From positions 1-14,827 of the forward strand of contig JAEWLN010000129.1 in assembly GCA_023457535.1 (NCBI GenBank): DNA of 14,827 nucleotides, given 5' to 3'. This DNA comes from Bacteroidota bacterium. GTDB taxonomy: Bacteria; Bacteroidota; Bacteroidia; Flavobacteriales; Flavobacteriaceae. Shown here in pieces: positions 1 to 7,101 of the stretch (the stretch's first letter is position 1; each line of letters starts with the position of its first letter). The position numbers were made by a program, and so were the translations under genes. The notes under the pieces were generated by a model, which saw nothing but the letters and a program-made list of their open reading frames with translations, ran no database searches and had not been told where the DNA came from.

Positions 1-603
1 TTTTAGAATTGCCGCGCGGGCCGACGCATAAAAATCTTTGTATTTGAAAACGGTTTGCGCAAATTGTTCGACGCTGTGGATCTTCGCGATAAAAAAGTCC
101 TGGAGCCCGTCGCTGCCGCGTGCGAAATATTCGTTTTGGAAAATGGTTGCTGCTTTTGCCGGCTCCTTAAGGGCCATATCGAACGCGCGATAGAACAAAT
201 CGATGTCCGAGGTGATCACGCGCGACCCATGCGGAGTGCTTGCTAGGGCCGGATTTATGGTCGCAAGTAATTTCGCCCATCGCGGGTCAGGATGCAGCGC
301 GGCCAGATCGGGCTCGTTCTCGATTTGGTTGCGGTTGGAATACCCGATTTTGGTCAGTATAAATAGATTTTCAAACGCCCGGTCATGCGCTTCGGCAAGT
401 GAGAAGCTGCATGCGGCGTTGTAATAGGCTTTTTTACGCAGCGCGTTCATCCAGGCAGCATCTGCCGACCGGAGGTGTTTCAATCCGGCGTCGTAGTGCG
501 ATTTTTGATTACTTTGAAGCGCGTCCATAAGATCTGGCCGGACGCCATTTTGCGCCCACAGTAAATGGCTGGACCAAAGAAACAGCAAGGATAGATTTTT
601 CAT
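1..603 (-). CDS. Secreted TPR/DUF2268-like putative Zn protease, C-terminus missing
   Basis: The minus-strand frame is open from ATG at 603 to the window edge (201 residues, no stop), so the gene is partial at its C-terminus. Residues 1-18 form a signal peptide (MKNLSLLFLWSSHLLWAQ), which implies export. Residues about 28-105 look like TPR helices ending in the familiar pattern YNAACSFSLA, then DLAALHPDPRW. From about residue 120 (ITSDIDLFYRAFD, EYFARGSDGLQDFF) the sequence resembles the start of DUF2268 predicted Zn-dependent protease domains found in Bacteroidota. The metal-binding HExxH would lie beyond the edge and cannot be seen, so the protease role is inference from family resemblance. 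A small ORF ends 11 bp upstream of the start codon. Confidence 0.7.
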   Translation of the reverse strand, partial: MKNLSLLFLWSSHLLWAQNGVRPDLMDALQSNQKSHYDAGLKHLRSADAAWMNALRKKAYYNAACSFSLAEAHDRAFENLFILTKIGYSNRNQIENEPDLAALHPDPRWAKLLATINPALASTPHGSRVITSDIDLFYRAFDMALKEPAKAATIFQNEYFARGSDGLQDFFIAKIHSVEQFAQTVFKYKDFYASARAAILK

Positions 604-614
604 ACCGACGGAGA

Positions 615-773
615 TCAGAAATGACCGGGTATTGGCTGGCTTGACCGCGCCACACGTACCGGGGTTTGCCTGGTCGATTTATATCTAACGGCATGCCACG
701 CAAAATAGACCATTGAAAATGCGGTAAGTAACGGTACAAAGGGAATAAGTCCCAGAATAAAAAGTGATTTCAT
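615..773 (-). CDS. Possible small single-pass membrane protein (52 aa)
   Basis: A 52-codon frame runs from ATG at 773 to TGA at 615-617. The protein begins MKSLFILGLIPFVPLLTAFS and continues through a hydrophobic stretch to about residue 29. A short basic tail follows (HAVRYKSTRQ), which is the layout of a one-helix membrane peptide. Its stop is 11 bp upstream of the start of the TPR/DUF2268-like gene on the same strand, so the two could be co-transcribed. No ribosome binding site is evident, which is normal for this phylum. I do not recognise a family. A longer out-of-frame reading at 509-739 overlaps both genes and has no protein-like character. Confidence 0.45.
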   Translation of the reverse strand: MKSLFILGLIPFVPLLTAFSMVYFAWHAVRYKSTRQTPVRVARSSQPIPGHF

Positions 774-1049
774 GATTGATGATTTGATGATTACCGTTTT
801 AGTCCGCAGGCGCCAGAATTTGTTACACCCGCGGTTGGTTTTTATATTTTGCGGTTCTTTGGAAGATCATCCGCACTTGCCCGGGTCCGCTGGCATGAGG
901 TTTCGTCCGGTCGCGGCGCTAAAAGCATAATGTGCAAGACGCTGTCGGTAAGATTACTAAGCGACGGCGCTGTTTTTTACGCCACTGCAAAAGCGGAAAA
1001 GTTTGTCCGTATGCCGTATTATGGTTAAATTAGGCAAAATTTAAAGCAA

Positions 1050-2189
1050 TTGCAGTCAACAAACATCTTTAAGGCATTTTTTGAAAGTGAGAAAGCCGGT
1101 GGGCTGATCCTGATTGCCTGCACGGCGCTCTCGCTGCTTTTAGCCAATTCTTCGTGGGGCGGGCAATACCTGCATTTGTGGCATGCCGATTTTGGTGGCA
1201 AGCCGATCGAATTCTGGATCAACGACGGCCTGATGGCGATTTTTTTCCTGCTCATAGGACTCGAACTCGAGCGTGAAATATACATTGGCGAACTCTCGAG
1301 CATGAAGCATGCGGTATTGCCGATATTCGCCGCGTTGGGCGGGATGTTGGTTCCGGCGGCGATCTATCTGGCTTTCAATTTTGGCCTGCCGTCACAGTCC
1401 GGTGCGGGAATCCCGATGGCGACCGATATTGCGTTCGCACTCGGCGTACTATCGTTGCTTGGCGATCGGGTACCAACAGCACTCAAGGTATTCCTGACCG
1501 CATTGGCCGTAATAGACGACCTGGGCGCCATCCTTGTGATTGCCGTTTTCTACACCGATGGGTTGTCGCTGCTGAACCTGTCCATTGCACTGTCCATTTT
1601 TGCGCTGCTTTATGTATTGGGACGGCGCAAGGTTTACGCGCTTTGGCCGTATCTGGCGGGCGGTGCGGTAATGTGGTACTTTATGCTGCAGTCCGGCGTA
1701 CACGCGACCATTGCCGGTGTGATGCTTGCCTTTGCGATTCCATTTGGCAATGGCGGTGAGCGTGCCACCTCGGCGCGATTGCAACACGCTTTGCACGGTC
1801 CGGTGGCTTTTGTAATTCTTCCCTTGTTTGCGTTGGCCAATACGGCGATTGCGGTCGATTCAGGACTCGACGGATTGTTTGCCGAACCCTATGGCATTGG
1901 CATCGCACTGGGCCTGGTGCTGGGAAAGCCGCTTGGAATATGGCTCATGACGCGGGGTGCCGTGGCGATGGGGTGGTGCCGGTTGCCTTCAGGGGTCAGC
2001 TGGCGCGCTGTTCTGGGTGTGGGATTTTTGGGCGGTATCGGTTTTACGATGTCGATTTTCATCACGCTGCTCGCTTTTTCCGACGCGCATCACATCGGAC
2101 AGGCCAAACTGGTCATCCTGTTGGCTTCTGTAGTGGCCGGAACGATAGGTTTTTTCTGGCTCAAAAGCAGTTTACGCAAGCGTTGGTAA
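1050..2189 (+). CDS. nhaA: Na+/H+ antiporter NhaA
   Basis: This inner-membrane antiporter exchanges Na+ (or Li+) for H+ and serves pH and sodium homeostasis. The 379-residue length fits the family. Diagnostic residues are present: the TDIAFALGV motif with D126, the aspartate pair D156-D157 in AVIDDLGAI (E. coli D163/D164), H218 in GVHATIAGV, K293 in LGKPLGI (E. coli K300), and the GIGFTMSIFI motif at about 329-338. The protein is mostly hydrophobic helices, as expected. The start must be TTG at 1050: an in-frame TAA lies at 1026-1028, no ATG or GTG occurs between, and the following residues (NIFKAFFESEKAGG) match the usual NhaA N-terminus. It converges with the esterase gene on the opposite strand. 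The 276 bp upstream (774-1049) hold no gene or clear promoter that I can see. Confidence 0.96.
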   Translation: MQSTNIFKAFFESEKAGGLILIACTALSLLLANSSWGGQYLHLWHADFGGKPIEFWINDGLMAIFFLLIGLELEREIYIGELSSMKHAVLPIFAALGGMLVPAAIYLAFNFGLPSQSGAGIPMATDIAFALGVLSLLGDRVPTALKVFLTALAVIDDLGAILVIAVFYTDGLSLLNLSIALSIFALLYVLGRRKVYALWPYLAGGAVMWYFMLQSGVHATIAGVMLAFAIPFGNGGERATSARLQHALHGPVAFVILPLFALANTAIAVDSGLDGLFAEPYGIGIALGLVLGKPLGIWLMTRGAVAMGWCRLPSGVSWRAVLGVGFLGGIGFTMSIFITLLAFSDAHHIGQAKLVILLASVVAGTIGFFWLKSSLRKRW

Positions 2190-2258
2190 TCTTTTTCCTG
2201 AACAATTGGGATCGCTTTGGTGTCACCAATTCTTTGGATAATAACCATTTCCTTTTTA

Positions 2259-3116
2259 CTATTTGGCATAGGCCGTCTTGGGATAGAATGCGCGCAGTGC
2301 GTTGTACACCGCCTGGTGGAGTGCCGTAGCGTGTGTTTCATTGGCCATATAATCGTAGTGGACGCGAACTCCTGCCTTTTGAAGTACATCGGACAATGCG
2401 ACAGCTACTTCATACATTCCGGTGTCTTCGTCCTTGTTGCAAGCGTTCACGTAAACTGTTGCGCGCGGCTTGTGTAACTGGAGCAGTCCCGGAGCTTGCT
2501 GCAGCAATGCGCGGTCGCCCCACCACAAACTTGGCGTGATAATGATGTAATGGTCGAACAGATGCGGGTGTTTGAGCAATATTTCCGTGGCGAGCAGTCC
2601 GGCCATCGATTCACCGATCAGCGTACTTTTTGCATTTCCTTTATACTTGCTCCGAATGTACGGCTGCAGTTCTTTTTCGATAAAACCAATGTAATTTGCG
2701 GACTTGCCGTATACGGGAAACTGTGATTTTTTAAAGCCGGCTTTTTCGACAAAATCCAGGTTAGACACCGCAAAAGTGAAGTCGCGCTTGCGATTGGTGT
2801 TTTCAATTCCCACAACGATGGACTTTGGAAAACGCGCAATCCACGGCTGTGTATTGTAGCGGACCAGTCCTGCCAGATGGAAAAAATCTTCTTCAGCACC
2901 ACCGTCGGGAATATAAATCACGGGATAGGTGAGGGTGTCTTTGGGGTTAAAATCCTCCGGCAGGTAAATGTTGATCGTGCGCACTTCATCGAGCTGCACC
3001 GATTTTATTTTCTCCGTGACGCCAAACGCGAGCGGCTTGTTTTCAATGGTTTGCAGTTGCGCGAATATCGGTCCGGCCGACAGGACAAATGCCAACAATG
3101 GGAATTTTATGCGCAT
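2259..3116 (-). CDS. Secreted alpha/beta hydrolase, esterase D/Fes-like
   Basis: A 285-residue hydrolase with an N-terminal signal peptide (about 1-19, ending IFAQ). The fold follows the esterase D / enterochelin-esterase (Fes/IroE) pattern: a strand rich in YPVIYIPDGG at about 64-73, the nucleophile elbow GESMAG with S170, and a late histidine H262 in NETHATALHQ. An acidic residue near 229-231 may complete the triad, but I am not sure which. The true substrate cannot be read from sequence; relatives cleave siderophore esters, S-formylglutathione or other small esters. Its start lies 5 bp after the stop of the SPFH gene on the same strand, so the two are very likely co-transcribed. It ends convergently with nhaA, 69 bp away. 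Confidence 0.85.
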   Translation of the reverse strand: MRIKFPLLAFVLSAGPIFAQLQTIENKPLAFGVTEKIKSVQLDEVRTINIYLPEDFNPKDTLTYPVIYIPDGGAEEDFFHLAGLVRYNTQPWIARFPKSIVVGIENTNRKRDFTFAVSNLDFVEKAGFKKSQFPVYGKSANYIGFIEKELQPYIRSKYKGNAKSTLIGESMAGLLATEILLKHPHLFDHYIIITPSLWWGDRALLQQAPGLLQLHKPRATVYVNACNKDEDTGMYEVAVALSDVLQKAGVRVHYDYMANETHATALHQAVYNALRAFYPKTAYAK

Positions 3117-3121
3117 TGCAG

Positions 3122-4063
3122 TTATTTTAAATTAATCATCGGGGTAGCATTGCCCAGCGTTGTAGAAGGCAATTCGCCGTTCCATTTGCTGGCTTTGATG
3201 TATTCGACATAAAGCGGCGTAAGTTCTTTTTGCTTGAGTTTTAAGGCGGCCGCTTCAGAGCTTGCCTGAATTACCACAGTAGCGCTGTCACCTTTGGCCA
3301 ATGCGATTTTGCGCTGGGCGTCCGCGGTGGCGGCTTTGGCCTGCGACTCTGAGGTGATGGCGTCCTGTACCGCGAGCGCTTTGGCTTTGATCGATTCGAC
3401 GATGCTTGGCGGCGGTTGGATGTTGGTACGCAGCTGCGAAATCGTAAACCATTTTCCGACGCGTTTGTTGGCCTCGACGACAATGGCGGCCTCAAATCCG
3501 GAGCGGTTGTTGAAAATGTCGTCAATGACCCATTTGTTGGCCACATCGCTCACTGCGCCCAAAATGGCAATTTCGAGCCAGCCTTTTTCAATAGCTTCCA
3601 GCCCGCCGTTGCGGTACGAAGTTCGCAGGTTGGTAAACATGTCCGAACTGGTCGCGCGCTTGACCGAATGGTTGAAACTGGGCGAAATGTCGCACGGGAA
3701 ACCGCCTTTGGCGATGACGGTCTGCTTTTCGTAGCGGATCGTGCGCTGGTCAAGCGGAATCTGGTGGATCTCTTCAGTCCAGGTATTGTAAATTTTCCAC
3801 CCAGACACTTCCTGGATCGTGGACGCACCACGGGAATCGCCTACAAGATTGACAAGAAGGCCTTGATAACCCGCCTCGATTTTTTTCATCTCATACGGTT
3901 GGAGAATGATAAATACCACGGCGAGAACTGCAAAAACAATGGGTTTGTAGTTGATTCGTTGTAAGCTGCCGTCGGGATGGCGTTCGATGACCTGGAAGCG
4001 CTTTTGCGCCCACATCATGCCAAAGACCAATGCGGTCAGGACCAGGAGTGCGATTGTGATCAT
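3122..4063 (-). CDS. SPFH/Band 7 (prohibitin-like) membrane protein
   Basis: A 313-residue protein of the stomatin/prohibitin/flotillin/HflK superfamily. Residues 1-17 are a hydrophobic anchor, and a second hydrophobic segment lies at about 42-55 (IVFAVLAVVFIIL). The Band 7 domain spans roughly 60-235, starting with YEMKKIEAGYQGLLVNLVGD. It is followed by an alanine-, lysine- and glutamine-rich helical tail (AQRKIALAKGDSATVVIQ) of the kind that mediates oligomerisation in this family. I chose ATG at 4063 because it places the anchor at the N-terminus; an in-frame start at 4117 would add 18 polar residues with no signal character. Such proteins form membrane scaffolds and often assist proteases. 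Here it sits 5 bp upstream of a secreted esterase gene, suggesting joint expression. Confidence 0.88.
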   Translation of the reverse strand: MITIALLVLTALVFGMMWAQKRFQVIERHPDGSLQRINYKPIVFAVLAVVFIILQPYEMKKIEAGYQGLLVNLVGDSRGASTIQEVSGWKIYNTWTEEIHQIPLDQRTIRYEKQTVIAKGGFPCDISPSFNHSVKRATSSDMFTNLRTSYRNGGLEAIEKGWLEIAILGAVSDVANKWVIDDIFNNRSGFEAAIVVEANKRVGKWFTISQLRTNIQPPPSIVESIKAKALAVQDAITSESQAKAATADAQRKIALAKGDSATVVIQASSEAAALKLKQKELTPLYVEYIKASKWNGELPSTTLGNATPMINLK

Positions 4064-4188
4064 GTGGGTTGTTTCGGTTCGGTTGGTTGGTTTGTGCGCT
4101 TGCGGCGCGTTGGCCAAATTAAAGCAAAAGCGCGTTGCTATGCAACTGTTGCACGCGAATTATCGGATTTTGTTTTGGCCCAGGTACG

Positions 4189-4749
4189 TCAAACCGCAAG
4201 AATTCCCCTGAATCCACGGGCCGCGTAGTAGGATTCTGCGCCATTGTGGTATGTGAAAACGTGGTCGTACCGACGGTCGCAAAAAAGCGCGCCGCCGCGT
4301 TTGCGGATGTTCTCAGGCGTTTGGATCCAACTCGAAGTTTTAAGGTCGAACGCAAAAAGCTGCTGTAAATGGCGGTATTGCGCCTCGGTAAGCATTCTGA
4401 CGCCCATTTGAGAGGCCATTCCCAGAGCGCTGTTTTTGGGCTTGTGTTCTTTGCGCGATTCAAGAGCGGCCTGATCAAAGCAAACACTGCGTCTGCCCTT
4501 TGGGCTCTCCGGCGCGCAGTCTGCAAACAGGATTTCGCCCGTGCTTTCATCGATGCCTATGACATCGGGCTCACCATCGGTGATTTCCATCTGATCCAAT
4601 ACATACAGTTTTTGCGGGTGCATTTCCAGACGCGCCTGCACAGATTCCCAACCGATGCCGCGATGCAGGTGGGGATTTTGCTCAAAGCGCTTTTGCAGGA
4701 TTTCGAGCAGTTTCTTTTTTCGTTCGTCGGGAAGTGTTTTTGTGGCCAT
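4189..4749 (-). CDS. DUF4256 domain-containing protein
   Basis: A 186-residue, probably cytoplasmic protein that is DUF4256 over its whole length. Family hallmarks occur in order: RFEQNPHLHRGIGWESVQAR at about 22-41, GEPDVIGIDESTGEILFADC at 59-78, ESPKGRRSVCFDQAALESRK at 80-99, FDLKTSSWIQTP, and a C-terminal run RRYDHVFTYHNGAESYYAAR before the final RGILAV. The function of the family is unknown to me. The conserved Arg, His, Cys and Asp residues hint at a catalytic or nucleotide-related role, but that is speculation. It lies 125 bp upstream of the SPFH gene on the same strand, so co-transcription is possible but not forced. A candidate promoter lies 23 bp upstream of the start. Confidence 0.93.
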   Translation of the reverse strand: MATKTLPDERKKKLLEILQKRFEQNPHLHRGIGWESVQARLEMHPQKLYVLDQMEITDGEPDVIGIDESTGEILFADCAPESPKGRRSVCFDQAALESRKEHKPKNSALGMASQMGVRMLTEAQYRHLQQLFAFDLKTSSWIQTPENIRKRGGALFCDRRYDHVFTYHNGAESYYAARGFRGILAV

Positions 4750-4771
4750 GGGTATCGGGTTTAATTTAATA

Positions 4772-4779
4772 CTAAGGTA
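4772..4779 (-). promoter_or_regulatory. Possible -7 promoter element for the DUF4256 gene
   Basis: On the minus strand this reads TACCTTAG, one mismatch from the Bacteroidota -7 consensus TAnnTTTG. It lies 22 bp before the ATG, giving a plausible short leader. No clear -33 TTTG is visible about 19 bp further upstream, so the call is weak. The same octamer occurs at 5017-5024 before the divergent gene. Confidence 0.3.
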
Positions 4780-5016
4780 GAAAATTGGGATTGAATTTCA
4801 TTTTTTTTGTCTGTCGGGGTCGCATGCGGCGTTTTAGTGATTTTTTCGGCGCTTAGCCTGCATCGTTACACACTTTATCGACGAAATGCATGCGTTTGTC
4901 TATCGGTGAAATGCACATTTTTGGGGTTCAAATCGGTGCGGTTTTGCCAATTTTGCACTTTAACGGTTTTTATTGTCGTTTCGTAGGGAAAGTATTACCC
5001 GATAAATTCGCGTATG

Positions 5017-5024
5017 TACCTTAG
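5017..5024 (+). promoter_or_regulatory. Possible -7 promoter element for the TPR gene
   Basis: TACCTTAG is one mismatch from TAnnTTTG and would place transcription start near 5031, giving a leader of roughly 37 bases before ATG at 5068. No good -33 element is visible. It supports taking 5068 rather than 5014 as the start, because 5014 would lie upstream of the likely transcript start. Confidence 0.3.
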
Positions 5025-5067
5025 CACTGTGGATTTGAGCCAACAAACAAACAAAAAATCCCTGGTC

Positions 5068-5748
5068 ATGAAAGCAATTCAACTTTATTTCGCAGTAGTC
5101 GCCATTGCCCTTTCCACGGGCGGTTTTGCGCAAAAAGCCGAGATCTTCAACTGGAATGAAAACATCGGGAATGCGCAACTGATGGCCGACAACATGAACA
5201 ACAATGCGGCAGAAAATGATCTTGTCGTGGTGTCCTATAACGTGGTCGAAAAGATCAACATGAACTTTGGCGGCAGCATCACCACTTATAATGTTTCAGA
5301 TGCGCGTTTGATCAGCACCAAGGAAATGGGTGACAACAACAGCCGTGTGGTGACGCCAAAGTATGGAAAATCACGGGTGCGCGCGGCAGTAAGCAGCGTA
5401 ATGGTGCCGCAGCCAGCAAATCGGATACCGTTTACTTTCACGATGGTCAAGCCCGAAATATGGTCCAGAAAGGCCGCCCCGAAAACCGTCTACATCGATC
5501 TGGTCGGAACCTATGAGCGCGTACTGGAAAAAGGTTATAAATCGGTCGATTTGTTGAAAAAAGTAGCCGACGAGCGTTACTTCAATGAAAACTACCACGC
5601 GTCGGCCAAATGGTATAGAGAGCTTTTCGCACTGGTGCCGGATCTTGCTCCGGAGTATTACTTCCGCTACGGCAAATCTTTGGTATCGGTTGGCCAGACG
5701 CAGAAAGGCAACGAAATGATCGCGCTTTACGAGGCCAAAAGCAAGTAA
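5068..5748 (+). CDS. Secreted TPR-containing protein of unknown function
   Basis: A 226-residue exported protein. From ATG at 5068 the first about 21 residues form a clean signal peptide (MKAIQLYFAVVAIALSTGGF, then AQ). An in-frame ATG at 5014 would add 18 polar residues ahead of it and is less likely. The middle (about 40-150) is a beta-rich region that I do not recognise. The C-terminal part (about 155-222) looks like TPR helices: VDLLKKVADERYFNENYHAS, then AKWYRELFALVPDLAPEYYF. Similar TPR segments occur at the N-terminus of flavobacterial OmpA-type envelope proteins, but no OmpA domain is present here. A structural or scaffold role in the periplasm is inference. Its stop codon directly abuts the stop codon of the opposing DinB gene. 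Confidence 0.8.
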   Translation: MKAIQLYFAVVAIALSTGGFAQKAEIFNWNENIGNAQLMADNMNNNAAENDLVVVSYNVVEKINMNFGGSITTYNVSDARLISTKEMGDNNSRVVTPKYGKSRVRAAVSSVMVPQPANRIPFTFTMVKPEIWSRKAAPKTVYIDLVGTYERVLEKGYKSVDLLKKVADERYFNENYHASAKWYRELFALVPDLAPEYYFRYGKSLVSVGQTQKGNEMIALYEAKSK

Positions 5749-6213
5749 TCACCCCAACATTTTTTTGATCAGCACGATTTGCCCGAGGTGGTAATAGCTG
5801 TGTTCGATCATGCCGTCGATGTTACGAAGCACCGTGCCGTATCTGACATCAGCAAACGCATCGTTGAGTTGCGCGTCGTCCAGTTGTTCGACCAACGTAC
5901 AAAAGTCTCCGGCGTCGCTCCAAAATGCATCAAGGAAATCTTCCCAGTTTTGTTGGGATGCGATCGGGGCGAAATCAAAACTGAATTTGTCGCTGATTTC
6001 AAGCCTTCCGCCGCGCAATACGTTGTTGATTCCCGCAATGTAATAATGGATGTGCCGGGCGAGCAACGCAATCGAATTCAATTGGCCTACCGATCGGGTG
6101 GCGGTTTTCCAATCCAGGCCCGACAACTGGTGCCGGAAATTGGTATTGGCGATCCAAGTGCCGTCGAGAATCACTTCGCGCATCCGCGCGGAAAGGGCGT
6201 GTGTTTGTTTCAT
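5749..6213 (-). CDS. DinB-like four-helix metalloprotein
   Basis: A 154-residue protein of the DinB/DfsB-like superfamily, in which a four-helix bundle holds a metal through three histidines. Likely ligands are H54 in LARHIHYYIAGI (H56 is an alternative), and H138 and H142 in IEHSYYHLGQIV. This spacing at the third and last helices is typical. Some relatives are thiol-dependent transferases (bacillithiol or mycothiol S-transferases, maleylpyruvate isomerase), but the substrate here is unknown. The start lies 9 bp after the stop of the XRE regulator gene, so it is the third gene of a DUF2975-XRE-DinB operon. Confidence 0.88.
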   Translation of the reverse strand: MKQTHALSARMREVILDGTWIANTNFRHQLSGLDWKTATRSVGQLNSIALLARHIHYYIAGINNVLRGGRLEISDKFSFDFAPIASQQNWEDFLDAFWSDAGDFCTLVEQLDDAQLNDAFADVRYGTVLRNIDGMIEHSYYHLGQIVLIKKMLG

Positions 6214-6222
6214 TTTGATATT

Positions 6223-6450
6223 TTATTGGGATTTGTCTGCTGCGGCATCGCGCGCGAATTCGAGAATATCGCCGGGTTGGCAATCAAGTGCTTTACAGAT
6301 GGCTTCCAACGTGGAGAATCGGACCGCTTTGGCTTTACCGGTTTTGAGAATCGACAGATTGGACAGCGTCAAGTCTACTCTTTCCGATAATTCGTTGAGC
6401 GACATTTTGCGTTTGGCCATCATGACGTCGAGGTTTACGATGATCGGCAT
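6223..6450 (-). CDS. XRE-family (YozG-like) transcriptional regulator
   Basis: A 75-residue Cro/CI-type DNA-binding protein that is little more than a helix-turn-helix domain. The helices are visible as LDVMMAKRKMSLNELSERVD, then LTLSNLSILKTGKAKAVRFS as recognition helix and turn, then TLEAICKALDCQPGDILEF. That ending (ALDCQPGDILE) is characteristic of the small YozG-like group that accompanies DUF2975 membrane proteins. The start follows the DUF2975 stop by 2 bp, so they are translationally close and surely one transcript. It may control its own operon through the palindrome at 7039-7057; that is inference. Confidence 0.93.
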   Translation of the reverse strand: MPIIVNLDVMMAKRKMSLNELSERVDLTLSNLSILKTGKAKAVRFSTLEAICKALDCQPGDILEFARDAAADKSQ

Positions 6451-6452
6451 GG

Positions 6453-7004
6453 TTAAATGGTGAGTTCGTTTTCAGATTGCATCGCGATGCCACGTTTGAA
6501 CAATTGTGCGACCACGAGCAACGTTACGCCCATGAAGATCCACACATCGGCGCCGCCCAACCGGAGCGCTTCCACATCGGGCATACGCACGCCAAGACTT
6601 TCGAACCACGCACTGTATCGGGCCCCCCAATAGGAAAACAGTCCGATAAACAGCGACAAGTAGCCGATTTTAAAAATGAACTGCGCCACTTCTGGGTGGA
6701 ACGGATGCGTTGGGTCGATTTTTTTCTCGTACAGGATTTTGATGATCCAATAGAACAACAGTGCGCGCATCGCAGCCACGAGCACCATGAATCCCGTCAT
6801 GACGACATAGTAGCCGCGGTCATGTTGGTAAAGCGCCTCCAGGTTTACTCCCTGCCAAAAATAGCCCGCGATATCGGGGCGCATGATTTTAACCGAAGCG
6901 CTTGCCAGAAACCCGCCGGCTTCAACACAAACCCCAACAAATATGACCCATGCTATTACATGCAGCAGTTGGAGCATTTCCCGGGTTCCGATTGTTATAG
7001 CCAT
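6453..7004 (-). CDS. DUF2975 (YoaS-like) membrane protein
   Basis: A 183-residue integral membrane protein with four hydrophobic segments at about 10-35, 65-92, 108-130 and 151-170. DUF2975 features include an early Gly-rich helix (IFVGVCVEAGGFLASAS), the loop with FWQGVNLEALYQHD at about 49-62, and ILYEKKIDPTHPFHPEVAQF at about 90-109. I place the start at ATG 7004. The frame stays open upstream to 7121, but that part is AT-rich, crosses the promoter and has no domain. Pairing with a YozG-like XRE regulator is a recurring arrangement, and the two probably work together in sensing or repression, though the signal is unknown. It is the first gene of the operon. Confidence 0.88.
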   Translation of the reverse strand: MAITIGTREMLQLLHVIAWVIFVGVCVEAGGFLASASVKIMRPDIAGYFWQGVNLEALYQHDRGYYVVMTGFMVLVAAMRALLFYWIIKILYEKKIDPTHPFHPEVAQFIFKIGYLSLFIGLFSYWGARYSAWFESLGVRMPDVEALRLGGADVWIFMGVTLLVVAQLFKRGIAMQSENELTI

Positions 7005-7025
7005 AATTTTCGTTTTAAAGTTTCT

Positions 7026-7053
7026 CAAAAATAGTAAATTTATTGATAAACAA
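7026..7053 (-). promoter_or_regulatory. Promoter of the DUF2975-XRE-DinB operon
   Basis: On the minus strand the -7 element TATTTTTG (7033-7026) matches TAnnTTTG perfectly, and a TTG (7053-7051) lies 17 bp upstream, within the spacing reported for Bacteroidota promoters. The start codon is 22 bp downstream of the -7 element. A palindrome overlaps the -33 region and spacer. Confidence 0.55.
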
Positions 7054-7057
7054 TAAA
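7039..7057. promoter_or_regulatory. Palindromic operator candidate
   Basis: TTTATTG (7039-7045) and CAATAAA (7051-7057) are perfect inverted repeats with a 5 bp spacer, ATAAA. The site overlaps the -33 element and the spacer of the operon promoter, where a bound repressor would block RNA polymerase. The XRE regulator made by the second gene of this operon is the obvious candidate ligand. AT-rich DNA produces such repeats by chance, so confidence is moderate. Confidence 0.4.
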
Positions 7058-7101
7058 AAAATATTACAATTCGTTTAATTTTTATTTTTGAATGGGTCAA
7101 A

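Larger units (their letters stand above)
4750..5067. other. Divergent intergenic region, DUF4256 / TPR protein
   Basis: This 318 bp gap separates the divergent DUF4256 and TPR genes. I see no convincing small gene. It holds a possible minus-strand promoter near 4772-4779, a possible plus-strand promoter near 5017-5024, and an imperfect direct repeat. The repeat is TATCGACGAAATGCA at 4876-4890 and TATCGGTGAAATGCA at 4901-4915, spaced exactly 25 bp start to start. Such spacing could suit a regulator binding two successive turns of DNA, but nothing else supports that. Confidence 0.5.

Noticed and set aside
509..739. 76-codon minus-strand ORF
   Set aside because: It overlaps the signal peptide region of the DUF2268-like gene and the small membrane ORF out of frame; its composition is not protein-like.
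2190..2258. Terminator between nhaA and the esterase gene
   Set aside because: AATTGG/CCAATT and the short palindrome TTGGTGTCACCAA are present, but no stable stem followed by a T run can be drawn.
4119..4550. 143-codon minus-strand ORF
   Set aside because: It overlaps the DUF4256 gene in another frame, and DUF4256 is conserved end to end, so this is a shadow.
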